This document shows positions 36,237-46,019 of a stretch of 64,000 bases of DNA, piece after piece. Position numbers and translations under genes: made by a program. The stretch is from assembly GCF_032362555.1 (NCBI RefSeq), contig NC_083505.1, forward strand, positions 11,027,501-11,091,500, written 5' to 3'. Each line of letters starts with the position of its first letter. Position 1 is the first letter of the stretch. The DNA comes from Amyelois transitella. Taxonomy: Eukaryota; Arthropoda; Insecta; Lepidoptera; Pyralidae. The notes below the pieces were generated by a model. That model saw nothing but the letters and a program-made list of their open reading frames with translations, had not been told where the DNA came from and did no database searches.

Positions 36237-37836
36237 ATGAAGTATAGTTTAAGGGTATGTTATGTCTTCATAGTGTATAACATTACCCACCTTATAAGTG
36301 ACATAGTACCTTACATCACTGGTGGTAGTTATGCAGAATATGAACAGTACCCACATTCTGCACTTTTACTTAATTTTTGTATAGGCAGAGCCACATGCGG
36401 CGGCTCGGTGCTAAACCAGAACATTGTTCTGACAGCTGCACATTGTTTAGAAACTTGCTTAAAGAAAACAACATACAAATTGTTCATAAAATACGGAAAC
36501 AAGAAGATTAAGCACATGAACTGGACACTTATGAAGAAATTTACTATTCATCCGGAATATGATGAAAATGAATTGACAAACGATTTAGGCATTATTTTGA
36601 CAGAGAATGTGATACCACTGAAAACTGTGAAAAGGATAATTTTGATGAGATCACCGCCTAGAGTGAAAGACGCGTCAGTTGCTGGATGGGGATTTGATGT
36701 AAGATACATTTTCATAATAAAGTTTAATAATAGAGGCCTGAAATTGCCAGTAAAAGTTTAGGGTGATTCCCTAATATAATATTCATTAATAAGATTAGTT
36801 GGTTTCATGCAATTTACCAAGCTGTATTGGTAATACCACCAGCTTGGTGAAGCTATTAGGTGATTTTGAGCCATAGGTACTAAGTATTAAATTATATACA
36901 AGCAAATTTGAACTAGTAAGAAGGCCCATTGTGTTCGATGATATGTCATCTTTGTCAGATTTCTTCCAGCACCTTGTCCATTGAGGATCAACAACTTGAA
37001 TGACATGAGGATATCACAGGCAACTAAGTGAAAAGCACTTACAACGAACGCAATTCTTAAAGCGTTGGAGTAAGGAAAGTTAAAATGCTTTTCCAATTTT
37101 ACCTGTCACCTGATCTAATCTCTCTTAGTCTGAATTTTTGTAAGCATGTGACTGACGATTTGCAGTTTGCTTTATTATGATTTATAATTATTAAATGTAT
37201 TTTAATTATTAGTAAATTTTAACAGGAGAACCTGCAGGAACAATCATCGCTAAAACATGTGGATACTTTGGTTCAGAGTTCGCAAGTATGTCTACGCATG
37301 GGTTGGTTACCTGCTGGGGTGTTCTGCGCGGGACCCATCTCAGGATACGGGGCAGCATCAATGTATGTGTTTTGTAATGTACCATCTTCATTTTCAATCT
37401 ATCAAAAAAATATGGAAAGTTGATCAAGGGAAAGGCAAAAAATTTAGGATTATTTTTTAAGCGATGTGCTGGCGACCACTTTTAGTCTACTATTAGAATC
37501 TCAAACTATCATTCAGCTAAGATCTGGCTCTGTCTTCTTCATGAGGCGTAGGTTAGATTGGCAACAAAGACTAATAGAAAATAACACATCATTATTTTGA
37601 TTCCTTAAGACGTAAGCTACTCTTAAAATAAAGGCGTAATTCTTCGTTTCAGCGGTGACTCAGGCAGTGCCCTCGTGATCTACAACTACATCCAAATCGG
37701 CATAGTCTCGTTCAGGGAGGCTGACTACTCTCTGGTCGCCTACACGAACGTGTCCTACCATTTGGATTGGATCCATGAGAGTGCTAAGAATATTTTCTGC
37801 GGAAATGAGACGTGTTCAAATGAAAAACACTGTTAA
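36237..37836 (+). CDS. Secreted S1-family serine protease, paralogue 6
   Basis: Plus-strand gene with exons 36237-36698, 37226-37362 and 37653-37836 (260 residues); intron phases 0 and 2. The first in-frame ATG is 36237. The open frame upstream starts with TTG and is not used. The signal peptide is longer than in the others and is followed by IVPY and ITGG at residue 27. Triad: His69 in TAAHC, Asp116 in NDLGII, Ser203 in GDSGSAL. AASI precedes GDSG. The C-terminal tail is the longest and adds two further Cys (GNETC and KHC), an exclusive feature that could pair with each other. The last gene of the cluster and likely an active secreted peptidase. Confidence 0.87.
36734..36880 (+). repeat. Interspersed repeat, copy a
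   Basis: It starts AGGCCTGAAATTGCCAG and contains AATACCACCAGCTTGGTGAA. The phrases recur in the same order at 37933-38060, on the other side of exons 2 and 3 of paralogue 6. The copies are diverged between the shared blocks. Confidence 0.55.
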
Positions 37837-37932
37837 ATTAAGAACAAAATAATTATCATTGTTTAAAATGTCCCTTAATTTACTCACCTAAATTTTTACG
37901 ATCAGTTTTCGATTCGAAGTTATATAGAGTGC

Positions 37933-38060
37933 AGGCCTGAAATTCCGGTCGTTCAGCAAATCTTTAGCTTGATTCCCATCACGCAATAAGGTCTCTGCCA
38001 AGATAATGGCTACATTATCAATACCACCAGCTTGGTAAAGCTATAAGGTACTTACCTACA
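37933..38060 (+). repeat. Interspersed repeat, copy b
   Basis: It starts AGGCCTGAAATTCCGG, contains CAATACCACCAGCTTGGTAA and ends GCTATAAGGTACTTACC. It pairs with 36734-36880. Confidence 0.55.
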
Positions 38061-38270
38061 CACAAATACGTAACTGCTACTAAAAATTTGAGTATGTATG
38101 GCCCCTTAATGCAATTTTTTTAACAGAAAGGTATATATCTAATTTAAAGACTTGACCTCATCAAAGTGAACTTTGGGTCTTTCCCTAGAAATTATTACAA
38201 TAATTGTTTTAATAACTTTCCAATATTTTTTGCGTTACCTAGTATTTAATAAATTTACATTCACACCTAT

Positions 38271-38330
38271 AGATATTGAATTATTTATAAGTATATATTC
38301 ACATCTATACTTATAAATAATTCAATATCT
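38271..38330. repeat. Perfect 25-base inverted repeat
   Basis: Arms 38271-38295 and 38306-38330 are exact reverse complements with a 10-base loop. They are AT-rich. It may be a MITE remnant, and there is no adjacent gene within 400 bases. Confidence 0.75.
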
Positions 38331-38579
38331 AATCAACAAGCAATTAAGAAATATAATACGATTTACACTTAACTTGTCGATTAAATTCTAACATTAATTA
38401 ACTACAATATGAAAACCAAAATGGCCGTCGAAGGTGGTCTGCTTTTATAATGAGAACAAACTTAAACGAGTAGCAATAAATAGGGAACACTATGGTATAA
38501 GCTTCAATGCCGTGGGCGTAATCCAGTTTATGTACATCCAATGTCCATACCATAGATTGTATGTACTACGTACATTTAT

Positions 38580-38680
38580 ATGATCACGTCTATATCTCTT
38601 GCGGGGTAGACAGAGCTAACAGCCTTTGTAAGATTGACAAGCCACGTTCAGTTGTTTGGCTTCTGAATACTTTATCCTTA
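38580..38680 (+). repeat. Fragment of the abundant interspersed repeat
   Basis: It contains GATCACGTCTATATCTCTTG, CGGGGTAGACAGAGC and AAGCCACGTTCAGTTG in forward orientation. The fragment covers only the first third of the repeat. Confidence 0.65.
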
Positions 38681-40902
38681 CTTCATATGAATATTTATAC
38701 TTAACAAAATTAACAAAAAGTCTTATGTCAAAAAGTCTATAAGACATTGACAGACGATATACAATCGACACTATAGAAGCTAGAAGACTAGAAGCTGTAA
38801 GGAGTAAAGCTGAGGTATCTAGTATTTTACATATGAAACCCTATACAATTTAATATAATCAGACATATCACTTTTTAGTATTACAGAACATATGATATCG
38901 GTCCAGCTTTAGATAGGGTCGTAAATTTTGCCGCCTCATTACGGATCCATAACGAACTGCGCGAACGCACACGTGCCGTGCTGTATGGCCGCCTATTACA
39001 TAGCACCGTAATGACAGGTCATATTGTCAAACGTACTGTAATTGTAACATTATTATAATCACTCTCCTAGCTTCCGTTTGCGTGTTCCCTGGGGAAAAGG
39101 CTATAAAGCATTATGGCTTTAAGACTTAGGGAATGTTAGGTTATTTCACGGGTAAATTCGCTTCCGAATTCTGAATTCCGCGAGGGATGGGGATGTGATT
39201 GTATGTATGTATTCATCGCGAAAGCTAGTGTCCGTGTCGTCATTCTTTTGCATATCAAATCAACTTCAATCGACGGGATTTTTCCACAAGGATATCCGCC
39301 GAACAAAACGTTGCGCGGGCGGCGGTGTAAGAGGAAGCGAAAAATTAACACCCCCTGTAGAGCAAACTTTAAACTTACATAGTACTTGCATATGCTATTT
39401 GAAGAATGCAGAATAATTATTCATCTTCCTATAGGAAATATTCTTACACATAAAAATGTATAACTAAAATGAAAAAGGAGAAGGTACTCGATGTGTCACG
39501 ATCTCTTTTTACCAAAATACTTTACCTAGGAAAAGGAAAAAAAGTCGTAGAGCTGGACCATTACGAAGACTGAACTCAACATTGGTGCTTTAAGATTAGT
39601 ACTGAATTCTAATTATGAAAAGCATTTTTTTTTCTAAATAAAAAATCAATTATTTTTGGTTGCCTGGAAACTTGACTTTTGTATTATTCTTCTTTGTTTT
39701 CCTGTATCTTTTATGGTGAAATAATGATTAAACTAAAATCAGGATCATGTTCAAAGAGCTCCTCTCCAGAGAGGTGAGAATGGAGGAGGAAGAGAAGAAG
39801 AAATCTTAACTATATTATTCAGATTTCAACGAATTTTGGAGTAAAAACCTGTCGACGCATATTGCACCTGTACTTTACGTGGTCAGAACAGCATGCTTCG
39901 TGGAGCATGGCGGCGGCGCGGCCGAGCGTGATCTCCGTTAATAGTAAGTCCGAGAATCCTAGTACATGTACTGGGGTGATTAGATTGTTAACTTGTATTT
40001 AAGTAGCTTCTACCCAGAGCTTCGCTTTTCTAGAAATTCACTGATGTAATCTCTAAGTTACGATGTAATTTCAGGTAATAAATACTCTCTAGTGCTTCCC
40101 CACCTCCCTAAGCGTTAAGATATTCAAACATACTTTTCAGTTTCTTTCGATTAATGATTTCGGCAAAGCTCAAGCTCATCATCTTCCTGGTTCCGTCCTC
40201 ACCTCTGGAGAAGAGCTGGGAGTCAGTGACCACGATCCGGGATGGAGTGAGTCATGTTTTGACACGAAGCAACTCCATACGAACTCCTTAACCTTTTCAG
40301 GGTAACCTTGCCAGTATAATTAGATAATGGTTACATATAATACGTATTAAGTTACCTCTCAATGTGCATTGGTAGGTTTATTTACAATGTTTTCACTCAC
40401 CTCATAAGCGCAATCTAGGTTAGCAATCCAGGTCCGTCGAACTAATGTCCAGAAAAGATAATAATTGTTAGGATTTAAACCTGCGCATTACATACACTTT
40501 TCTATGTTCGTGCCTAAACTGTTCGACCACCGAGAGGTTTATCGAAAGCGTATTTAACCGCAAGTTGAACTCTTGAAACGGTATCAGACAGAAGACCAGA
40601 CATCTTTCCTTTATATTTGTGGATGAACAAAGTTAAACATTACTTTTGCTGTAAGTAGGTCTAAAGTCTACCTTTGCTGGTCTTGCCCACGGCTCTTGAC
40701 AATAATAGGCTGTATTTCAGACCAATTACGTATCTTTACTACCGAACATAACCCTGGTTTACGATACTTGTTATTTGTTGAGCTTGTTTCAAATGAAGCC
40801 TAATGTAGATCATACAACTACATTGTTATTGAAAACCCTCAACAACAATTTATATATAAATATTTGTTCCATATATATGTATATATATGGAACAAATTAC
40901 TC

Positions 40903-40985
40903 ATATTGAGGTAGCCTCCAAGTAAGTTCGAGACTTGTATTACCTACTAGATACTACCTAAAGCGTTTATGTATTAAATAAAAAT
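40903..40985 (-). repeat. Body fragment of the tRNA-derived SINE
   Basis: On the plus strand it shares GAGGTAGCCTCCAAGTAAG and TTCGAGACTTGTATTAC with the SINE body near 27727-27765. The tRNA-like head is missing. Confidence 0.55.
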
Positions 40986-41249
40986 TGTATACTCCACTCG
41001 TGCATTTAGAGTTAAACAAAAAGTTTTATTTCTTAACTAGTTGTTACCTGCAACTTGTCACGCGTTTATGCGTCAACCAGAAAATGCTTATCAGGCTGAA
41101 TGACTTTATCATAAGTTAATAGCTGATCTTTTAGGGTTCATCAGGGTGTCAACACTCCAATATGATTTTTGCCGTTTTATTACATTTGTTAAGCTTGATT
41201 GATTTACATTGATGACATAAATCATAGTTTTGATACATACCTACATATA

Positions 41250-41460
41250 AATTAAGTCTTAATCCCTTTCGGGATAGACAGAGCCAGCAAATACTGAAAA
41301 AGCCACGTTCAGCTGTATGGTTTAATGATGTAGTTGGGATCCAGATAGTGAAAGGTTGCTAGCCCATCGCCAAATATAAAAATCATAAGTTTATTAGCCT
41401 ATCCTTTACAGACAATGATCCTATTCTAAAATACCAGGGACCACAGGACTTTCTGTTTTG
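41250..41460 (+). repeat. Copy of the abundant interspersed repeat
   Basis: It contains CCCTTTCGGGATAGACAGAG, AAAGCCACGTTCAGCTGTAT, GTTGCTAGCCCATCGCC, AAGTTTATTAGCCTATCC and a diverged ACCAGGGACCACAGG end, in forward orientation. Confidence 0.7.
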
Positions 41461-41950
41461 ATACACACAGTTGTAGTGATAGAACGTATACCTATCTAGT
41501 TTTGTAACTTCAACATGGCATAGACACATTTCAGTCAAAAGATGGCCATAAAACCCATGTCTTAATGGCAAGCCTCAGGTGGCTGACCGAGGGGCAACCG
41601 AGCGAGGCGGAGGGGCTCCACGCTCGGCTGGCCACAGGGTAACGACACTGGAGTCAATCATATCTCACTAAGATTACACCTGTAATTATTACAGATGTAA
41701 TCGTAATAGGAGATATGAAGAACTATAAAGGGAACGAAGCCGTGGGCCTTATTACTTGATTTTCCACTACCTTCTGTTAAATTTTACGAGAAAATTAGAA
41801 TTATAGAAAGAGAGAATAAAGCAATTTCCTTTTTCTTCTCTAACTTCTTTGTTTTTTTTTTACAATGAAGACTTTTTAGTACGCTTTTAGTGGGACTTTA
41901 GGCATTCGCTATTCAAATCAATAAACATAATAATAATATGTAAACCTTAA

Positions 41951-41966
41951 GGTTGTTTACAACGTT
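41951..41966 (+). repeat. Target-site duplication, left copy
   Basis: GGTTGTTTACAACGTT, identical to 44020-44035. The two copies bracket the retrotransposon at 41967-44019. Confidence 0.92.
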
Positions 41967-41967
41967 T

Positions 41968-43752
41968 CGCCTGAGGGACTTATTTGAAGATTGTCTCCAA
42001 ACAGGGCGGTTCCCAGGGGTATGGAAGGAAGGCCGGCTCTGCCTTCTGAGGAAAGAGGGTCGGCCAGAGGACTCCCCCAGTGGATGGAGGCCCCTTGTAA
42101 TGCTGGATGAATCCGGAAAGATGCTCGAACGAGTAATAGCATCCCGGATCATCCGGCATCTTGAAAACAGGGGGCCGGACATCTCGGACCGCCAGTTCGG
42201 GTTCCGGACTGGGCGGTCTACCATCGACGCGATCGGGGCATTGAGGGATTTCTCGGAGAGGGCAACTGAGAGGGGGGGTGGGGCCGTGGCTGTGTCCCTT
42301 GACATCGCCAACGCCTTCGGCTCCATCCCCTTTGAGGTGATAAAGGAGGCACTTCGGTTCCACGGGGTGCCCCTTTATCTACGGAGGACCGTGGAGCACT
42401 ACCTTACGGCGAGGGTAGTGCTCTACGAGAATAAAGATGGCAGGATAACGTCGAGGGCAATGGTCTGCGGTGTTCCCCAGGGGTCGGTGCTTGGACCCCT
42501 GCTGTGGAACATCGGCTATGACTGGGCCATCCGCGGGGTCCTTTTGCCCCGGATGGCGGTCATCTGCTACGCGGATGACACGTTGGTCGCTGTCTGGGGC
42601 GAAGAATTGGAGGGGACCCTACGCAGAGCGGCAGTCGCGGCAGACCTGATGGTTTACCGCATCAGGCTGCTGGGACTGAGGGTGGCCCTCAACAAAACTG
42701 AGGCCATTGCCTTCGGCGGAAGAGGTTGGAGGCCTCCGGCTGGCGCGTCCATTCTTGTAGATGGAGAAAGAGTCCGGATGATGCCGAACATCAAATATCT
42801 CGGCATCATACTGGACCCACGGTGGGACTTCGGGGAGCACTTTAGGCGAATGGCTCCCCGAATCGTTGGTGCAGCGTCAGCACTCAGCCGACTGCTGCCC
42901 AACGTAGGAGGGCCGGGTGCCCCGTGCCGTCGCCTGTACGCGAATGTCACTCGCAGCATGGCACTGTACGGGGCACCGATATGGGCGGATAGGCTCTCAG
43001 CTGCCAACAAGGCCCTGCTTCGGCGGCCACAAAGAGTGGTAGCCATCCGAATATGCAGGGCCTACATAACGGTGGCGTGGGCGGCAGCCTGCGCCTTAGC
43101 TGGCACCCCACCGTGGGAACTGGACGCGCTGGCCCACATGGAGGCCTACAAGGAGAGGGCAAGGTGGCGGGCTCTGCCTGCCGCCGAAAGAGAAGTGGAC
43201 GGCAGAGGCAGGGAGACGTGGGACCTGGTCGTGGCTAGGTTACGGGAGCGATGGAGGAGTGACCTCGAAAACTCCGAATTCGGAGTTCGCACCATCGGGG
43301 CACTCCTTCCATCGCTGGACAAATGGCTGGATCGACGCCACGGCCAGGTGTCGTACAGGCTGGCACAGGTAATGACCGGGCATGGTTGCTTCGGTCATTA
43401 CCTGTACCGTATTGGGAAAGAGGGCAGCGAGGTCTGCCATGAGTGTGGAGAGCCGGACGACACGGCCCAACACACTCTGGCAGACTGCTCAAGGTGGTCG
43501 GCGCAGCGGCAAGAGCTGGTGGAGGTTTTGGGGGATGGCGACCTTTCGCTGCATAACGTCGTTGACAGGATGTTATGCAGCGAGAGGAACTGGGTGGCGG
43601 TTGCTTCCTTCTGTGAGACCGTCATCTCGCAGAAGGAGGCTGCTGAGAGGGCGCGGGAGGAAGATCCAAACGCGCCCTCACATAGACGTGGACGGGGTGG
43701 CAGAAGGCGAGCTCGTTACCGTGCTCACCTACTCCCCCAACAGGACCACTAA
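41968..43752 (+). CDS. Reverse transcriptase with C-terminal zinc knuckle (ORF2 fragment)
   Basis: An open frame of about 595 codons after the left duplication, 5'-truncated, so the first residues are not a true start. Reverse transcriptase motifs in order: GWRPLVMLDESGKMLERVI, GFRTGRST, SLDIANAF (first catalytic Asp), GVPQGSVLGPLLW and CYADD (catalytic Asp pair). A thumb/connector region follows. The final part holds C-x2-C-x8-H-x4-C (CHEC to H to C near codon 490), the zinc knuckle of R1-like ORF2 proteins. There is no in-frame stop, so the fragment itself is undamaged. It would copy the element's own RNA at a nicked target. Without the endonuclease it is unlikely to act alone, and I see no promoter. 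Clade call by motif order only. Confidence 0.88.
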   Translation, partial: RLRDLFEDCLQTGRFPGVWKEGRLCLLRKEGRPEDSPSGWRPLVMLDESGKMLERVIASRIIRHLENRGPDISDRQFGFRTGRSTIDAIGALRDFSERATERGGGAVAVSLDIANAFGSIPFEVIKEALRFHGVPLYLRRTVEHYLTARVVLYENKDGRITSRAMVCGVPQGSVLGPLLWNIGYDWAIRGVLLPRMAVICYADDTLVAVWGEELEGTLRRAAVAADLMVYRIRLLGLRVALNKTEAIAFGGRGWRPPAGASILVDGERVRMMPNIKYLGIILDPRWDFGEHFRRMAPRIVGAASALSRLLPNVGGPGAPCRRLYANVTRSMALYGAPIWADRLSAANKALLRRPQRVVAIRICRAYITVAWAAACALAGTPPWELDALAHMEAYKERARWRALPAAEREVDGRGRETWDLVVARLRERWRSDLENSEFGVRTIGALLPSLDKWLDRRHGQVSYRLAQVMTGHGCFGHYLYRIGKEGSEVCHECGEPDDTAQHTLADCSRWSAQRQELVEVLGDGDLSLHNVVDRMLCSERNWVAVASFCETVISQKEAAERAREEDPNAPSHRRGRGGRRRARYRAHLLPQQDH

Positions 43753-43765
43753 TCCTGGGCAGTAT

Positions 43766-43792
43766 GGGCGACTAGCAACTTACTAGTCGCCC
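43766..43792 (+). other. Stem-loop in the retrotransposon 3' UTR
   Basis: GGGCGACTAG and CTAGTCGCCC form a perfect 10-base stem with a 7-base loop, 13 bases after the ORF2 stop codon. It could mark RNA recognised by the reverse transcriptase, an inference from other non-LTR elements whose 3' UTR structure is used for retrotransposition. Confidence 0.7.
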
Positions 43793-44019
43793 AATAAAGC
43801 AAGATCCTCGGTAAAGCCGCACCGAGGAGCCAGAGGGCATCATGGTAGAATGCATAGCCGATCCCATGATGCCTTCGAAATGGCAGGAAGGAAGCGCCGG
43901 AGGGGTTTTAGTGCGGTAGTCTGGCACACTCGGTGCCAGGAGTCCCACACTCTCCCGGGTGAAGACCCGGGGGGTCGTCCGTAAATGGATTTCCCCTTCG
44001 TAAAAAAAAAAAAAAAAAA

Positions 44020-44035
44020 GGTTGTTTACAACGTT
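44020..44035 (+). repeat. Target-site duplication, right copy
   Basis: GGTTGTTTACAACGTT, identical to 41951-41966. It directly follows the A tail. Confidence 0.92.
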
Positions 44036-46019
44036 CAATGGAATCTAATTACTAAATTTTTAGTGTCAGCGTTTGGGCCACAGGATTGGGTTGTGATTCG
44101 TGCCTTAATATGACTGTTAGTATCATTTATTTTTTTATAAAAAAACTTGAGTACCTAAACTGCGGGAATTTTCAGAATCTGAAATTTGTAACCTCAAGAG
44201 TTTTGATTGGGTTGAGTTTTGAGTCGTTATGTCAGTCAGTCAGTTTCCTCTTTTATACACTTATAAAGGCATCAAATAAAAAAACCTATTCATTTCTAGT
44301 TTGTAACCACCAAAAGCTAAGGCACAATACCCAAACTATTATAATTAGATACGGGTTGCTACACTTCTATACAATGACATCATGATTGAGTCATCACGAC
44401 GCCAACCGTAATAGAGCACCAAGTTTTAGTGCAGTTCACTCAGTCATCATCATTCCGGCGGTGTCTCAATTTTACCTTCCCTCGAGAGTTGACATAACAT
44501 AACATACGAAAGAGTAAATTATCTCCTCTCACCTAGTACCTCTCAACTACTCGTTTGTTTTCGTGGCAAGATTTTTTAAAAGGACCATTTTTTAACTTAC
44601 TTATTCTCATTAACGAAATATGTTCACTAACATATAAAATTATGAGGCGCAACAGAGCATGACTATATGCTCTGATGCCCCCGACTTCGATCAAAACAAG
44701 TGCATCGCTGAGGCATTGAAAGATTCACTCCGCCTTCAAGACCTATAGGGACCACACCAAAAGTAATTAAATCCGGATAATATGGTCATACACGTCGAAT
44801 ACTTATTTACCTATGTAATGAATATTAATCCACACTTTTAAGCATAACCTAGAAAATGAGATACAAAATTGTTGAGAAAAATATGTATAAAGCACAATCA
44901 ACACTTTTTTCATTTTCATGCTTATTAATTTCAGTGTGAATTTTTTGTCAGCCCTCGCCAAAAATAATAAACTTTACAATTATAATATTATGTTCTAGCT
45001 CTGGGTGCCTAACAGTTTGTGTTCCCGCCAAAAAGCCGTAACTTAAGAAATGAGCCCTTGTATGTTCTAAATTCTCGTTGTTTTAACTCAAAAACATAAT
45101 GTATCCGAAGGAGGTGAACGCACTACTTCATAGTAATTAATTCACTTGATCTCAAGATCCTGGTATTGTCTTGTCTTATATGTTAAGCAGCGGCCCTAGT
45201 TAATACAATCAGGAAACGACAATTGAATTAGAGCCCACGAGATGACTCTAGCTACCTATTTTTAGGGTTGCATCGTTATAGAAAGAGTTTAAATAATAAG
45301 ATAAACTTTTTTTTTCTTTAACATTTATTTCGTGCTGGTCTTTACAACTTCTACAGTCGGGTTACCATGAACTTTTTATATTCCAGTATTTTGGCCCTCT
45401 GAACTTCTGAACTGTTTGTAAGAGAGTTAATTTCTTGATTTAATTTACAGATACTTTTTTGGGCAATTTTATTATTTACAATTCATTGGAAATTCACACC
45501 TCTTTTTGTGGCTTTTTTTATGTAAAAAAGCCAACCGAGGTTGGTGAGAATTAAAAAAGTAAAATAAATTGCAGGTTCTTTTTGGAATTAATAAATCGTA
45601 ATAGGATGAAATGTTATCAGCTGCATTACGTTATTATCATCACTTATATCTTTTTCATTTATTGAAACAGGATATTCAAACAAACACATCCCTAGAGTAT
45701 AATAAGTATCATTGTTAAAGGACAATAAAGTATGTCACACTCACACAGGTCAGCGTGTAATCTAAACGATGACTCTCTGGGCGGCGCACGAGTCTAATTG
45801 TATATAATTATTGAGCAAAATTATAATCGTCAAAATTTATTACAGTGATAATCAATTAAAAAAAAAACAAATTTTATTGATCATAAACAATTTAAAAAAT
45901 ATATTAGATATACCTATTAATGTTCCATTTTCAAATAACGCGAGTGAATCCAAAACGACGCGGATGGAGTGAGTGAATGATTTAAATTAAAAACAAAATA
46001 ATAGACAACAGAAATATAA
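44036..46019. other. Intergenic and 5' region of the GH65 gene
   Basis: About 2 kb without another gene. The last few hundred bases before 46020 must carry the GH65 promoter and 5' UTR, but I see no TATA box or initiator that I would rely on. Confidence 0.4.

Larger units (their letters stand above)
37837..41950. other. Intergenic stretch, no supported gene
   Basis: About 4 kb with repeats at 37933-38060, 38585-38680 and 41250-41460, a 25-base palindrome at 38271-38330, a SINE-body fragment at 40903-40985 and a small GC-rich ATG-led patch at 39895-39945. A GC-rich patch at 41570-41640 is unexplained. No gene could be supported. Confidence 0.45.
41967..44019 (+). mobile_element. 5'-truncated R1-clade-like non-LTR retrotransposon
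   Basis: This 2.05 kb insertion lies between perfect 16-base target-site duplications and ends in A18 (44002-44019). It contains the C-terminal part of ORF2 (stop at 43750-43752), about 250 bases of 3' UTR and a stable 10-base-stem hairpin just after the stop. It is conspicuously GC-rich against the AT-rich surroundings. The 5' end of ORF2, including the endonuclease, is missing, as expected from target-primed reverse transcription that aborted early. The target has no obvious relation to 28S rDNA, so this copy is not at the classical R1 site. The intact frame and perfect duplications indicate a recent insertion. Confidence 0.88.

Noticed and set aside
41913-43625. Antisense open frames across the reverse transcriptase region
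   Set aside because: They are shadows caused by the GC-rich coding strand. They have no domain and run opposite the intact RT frame.
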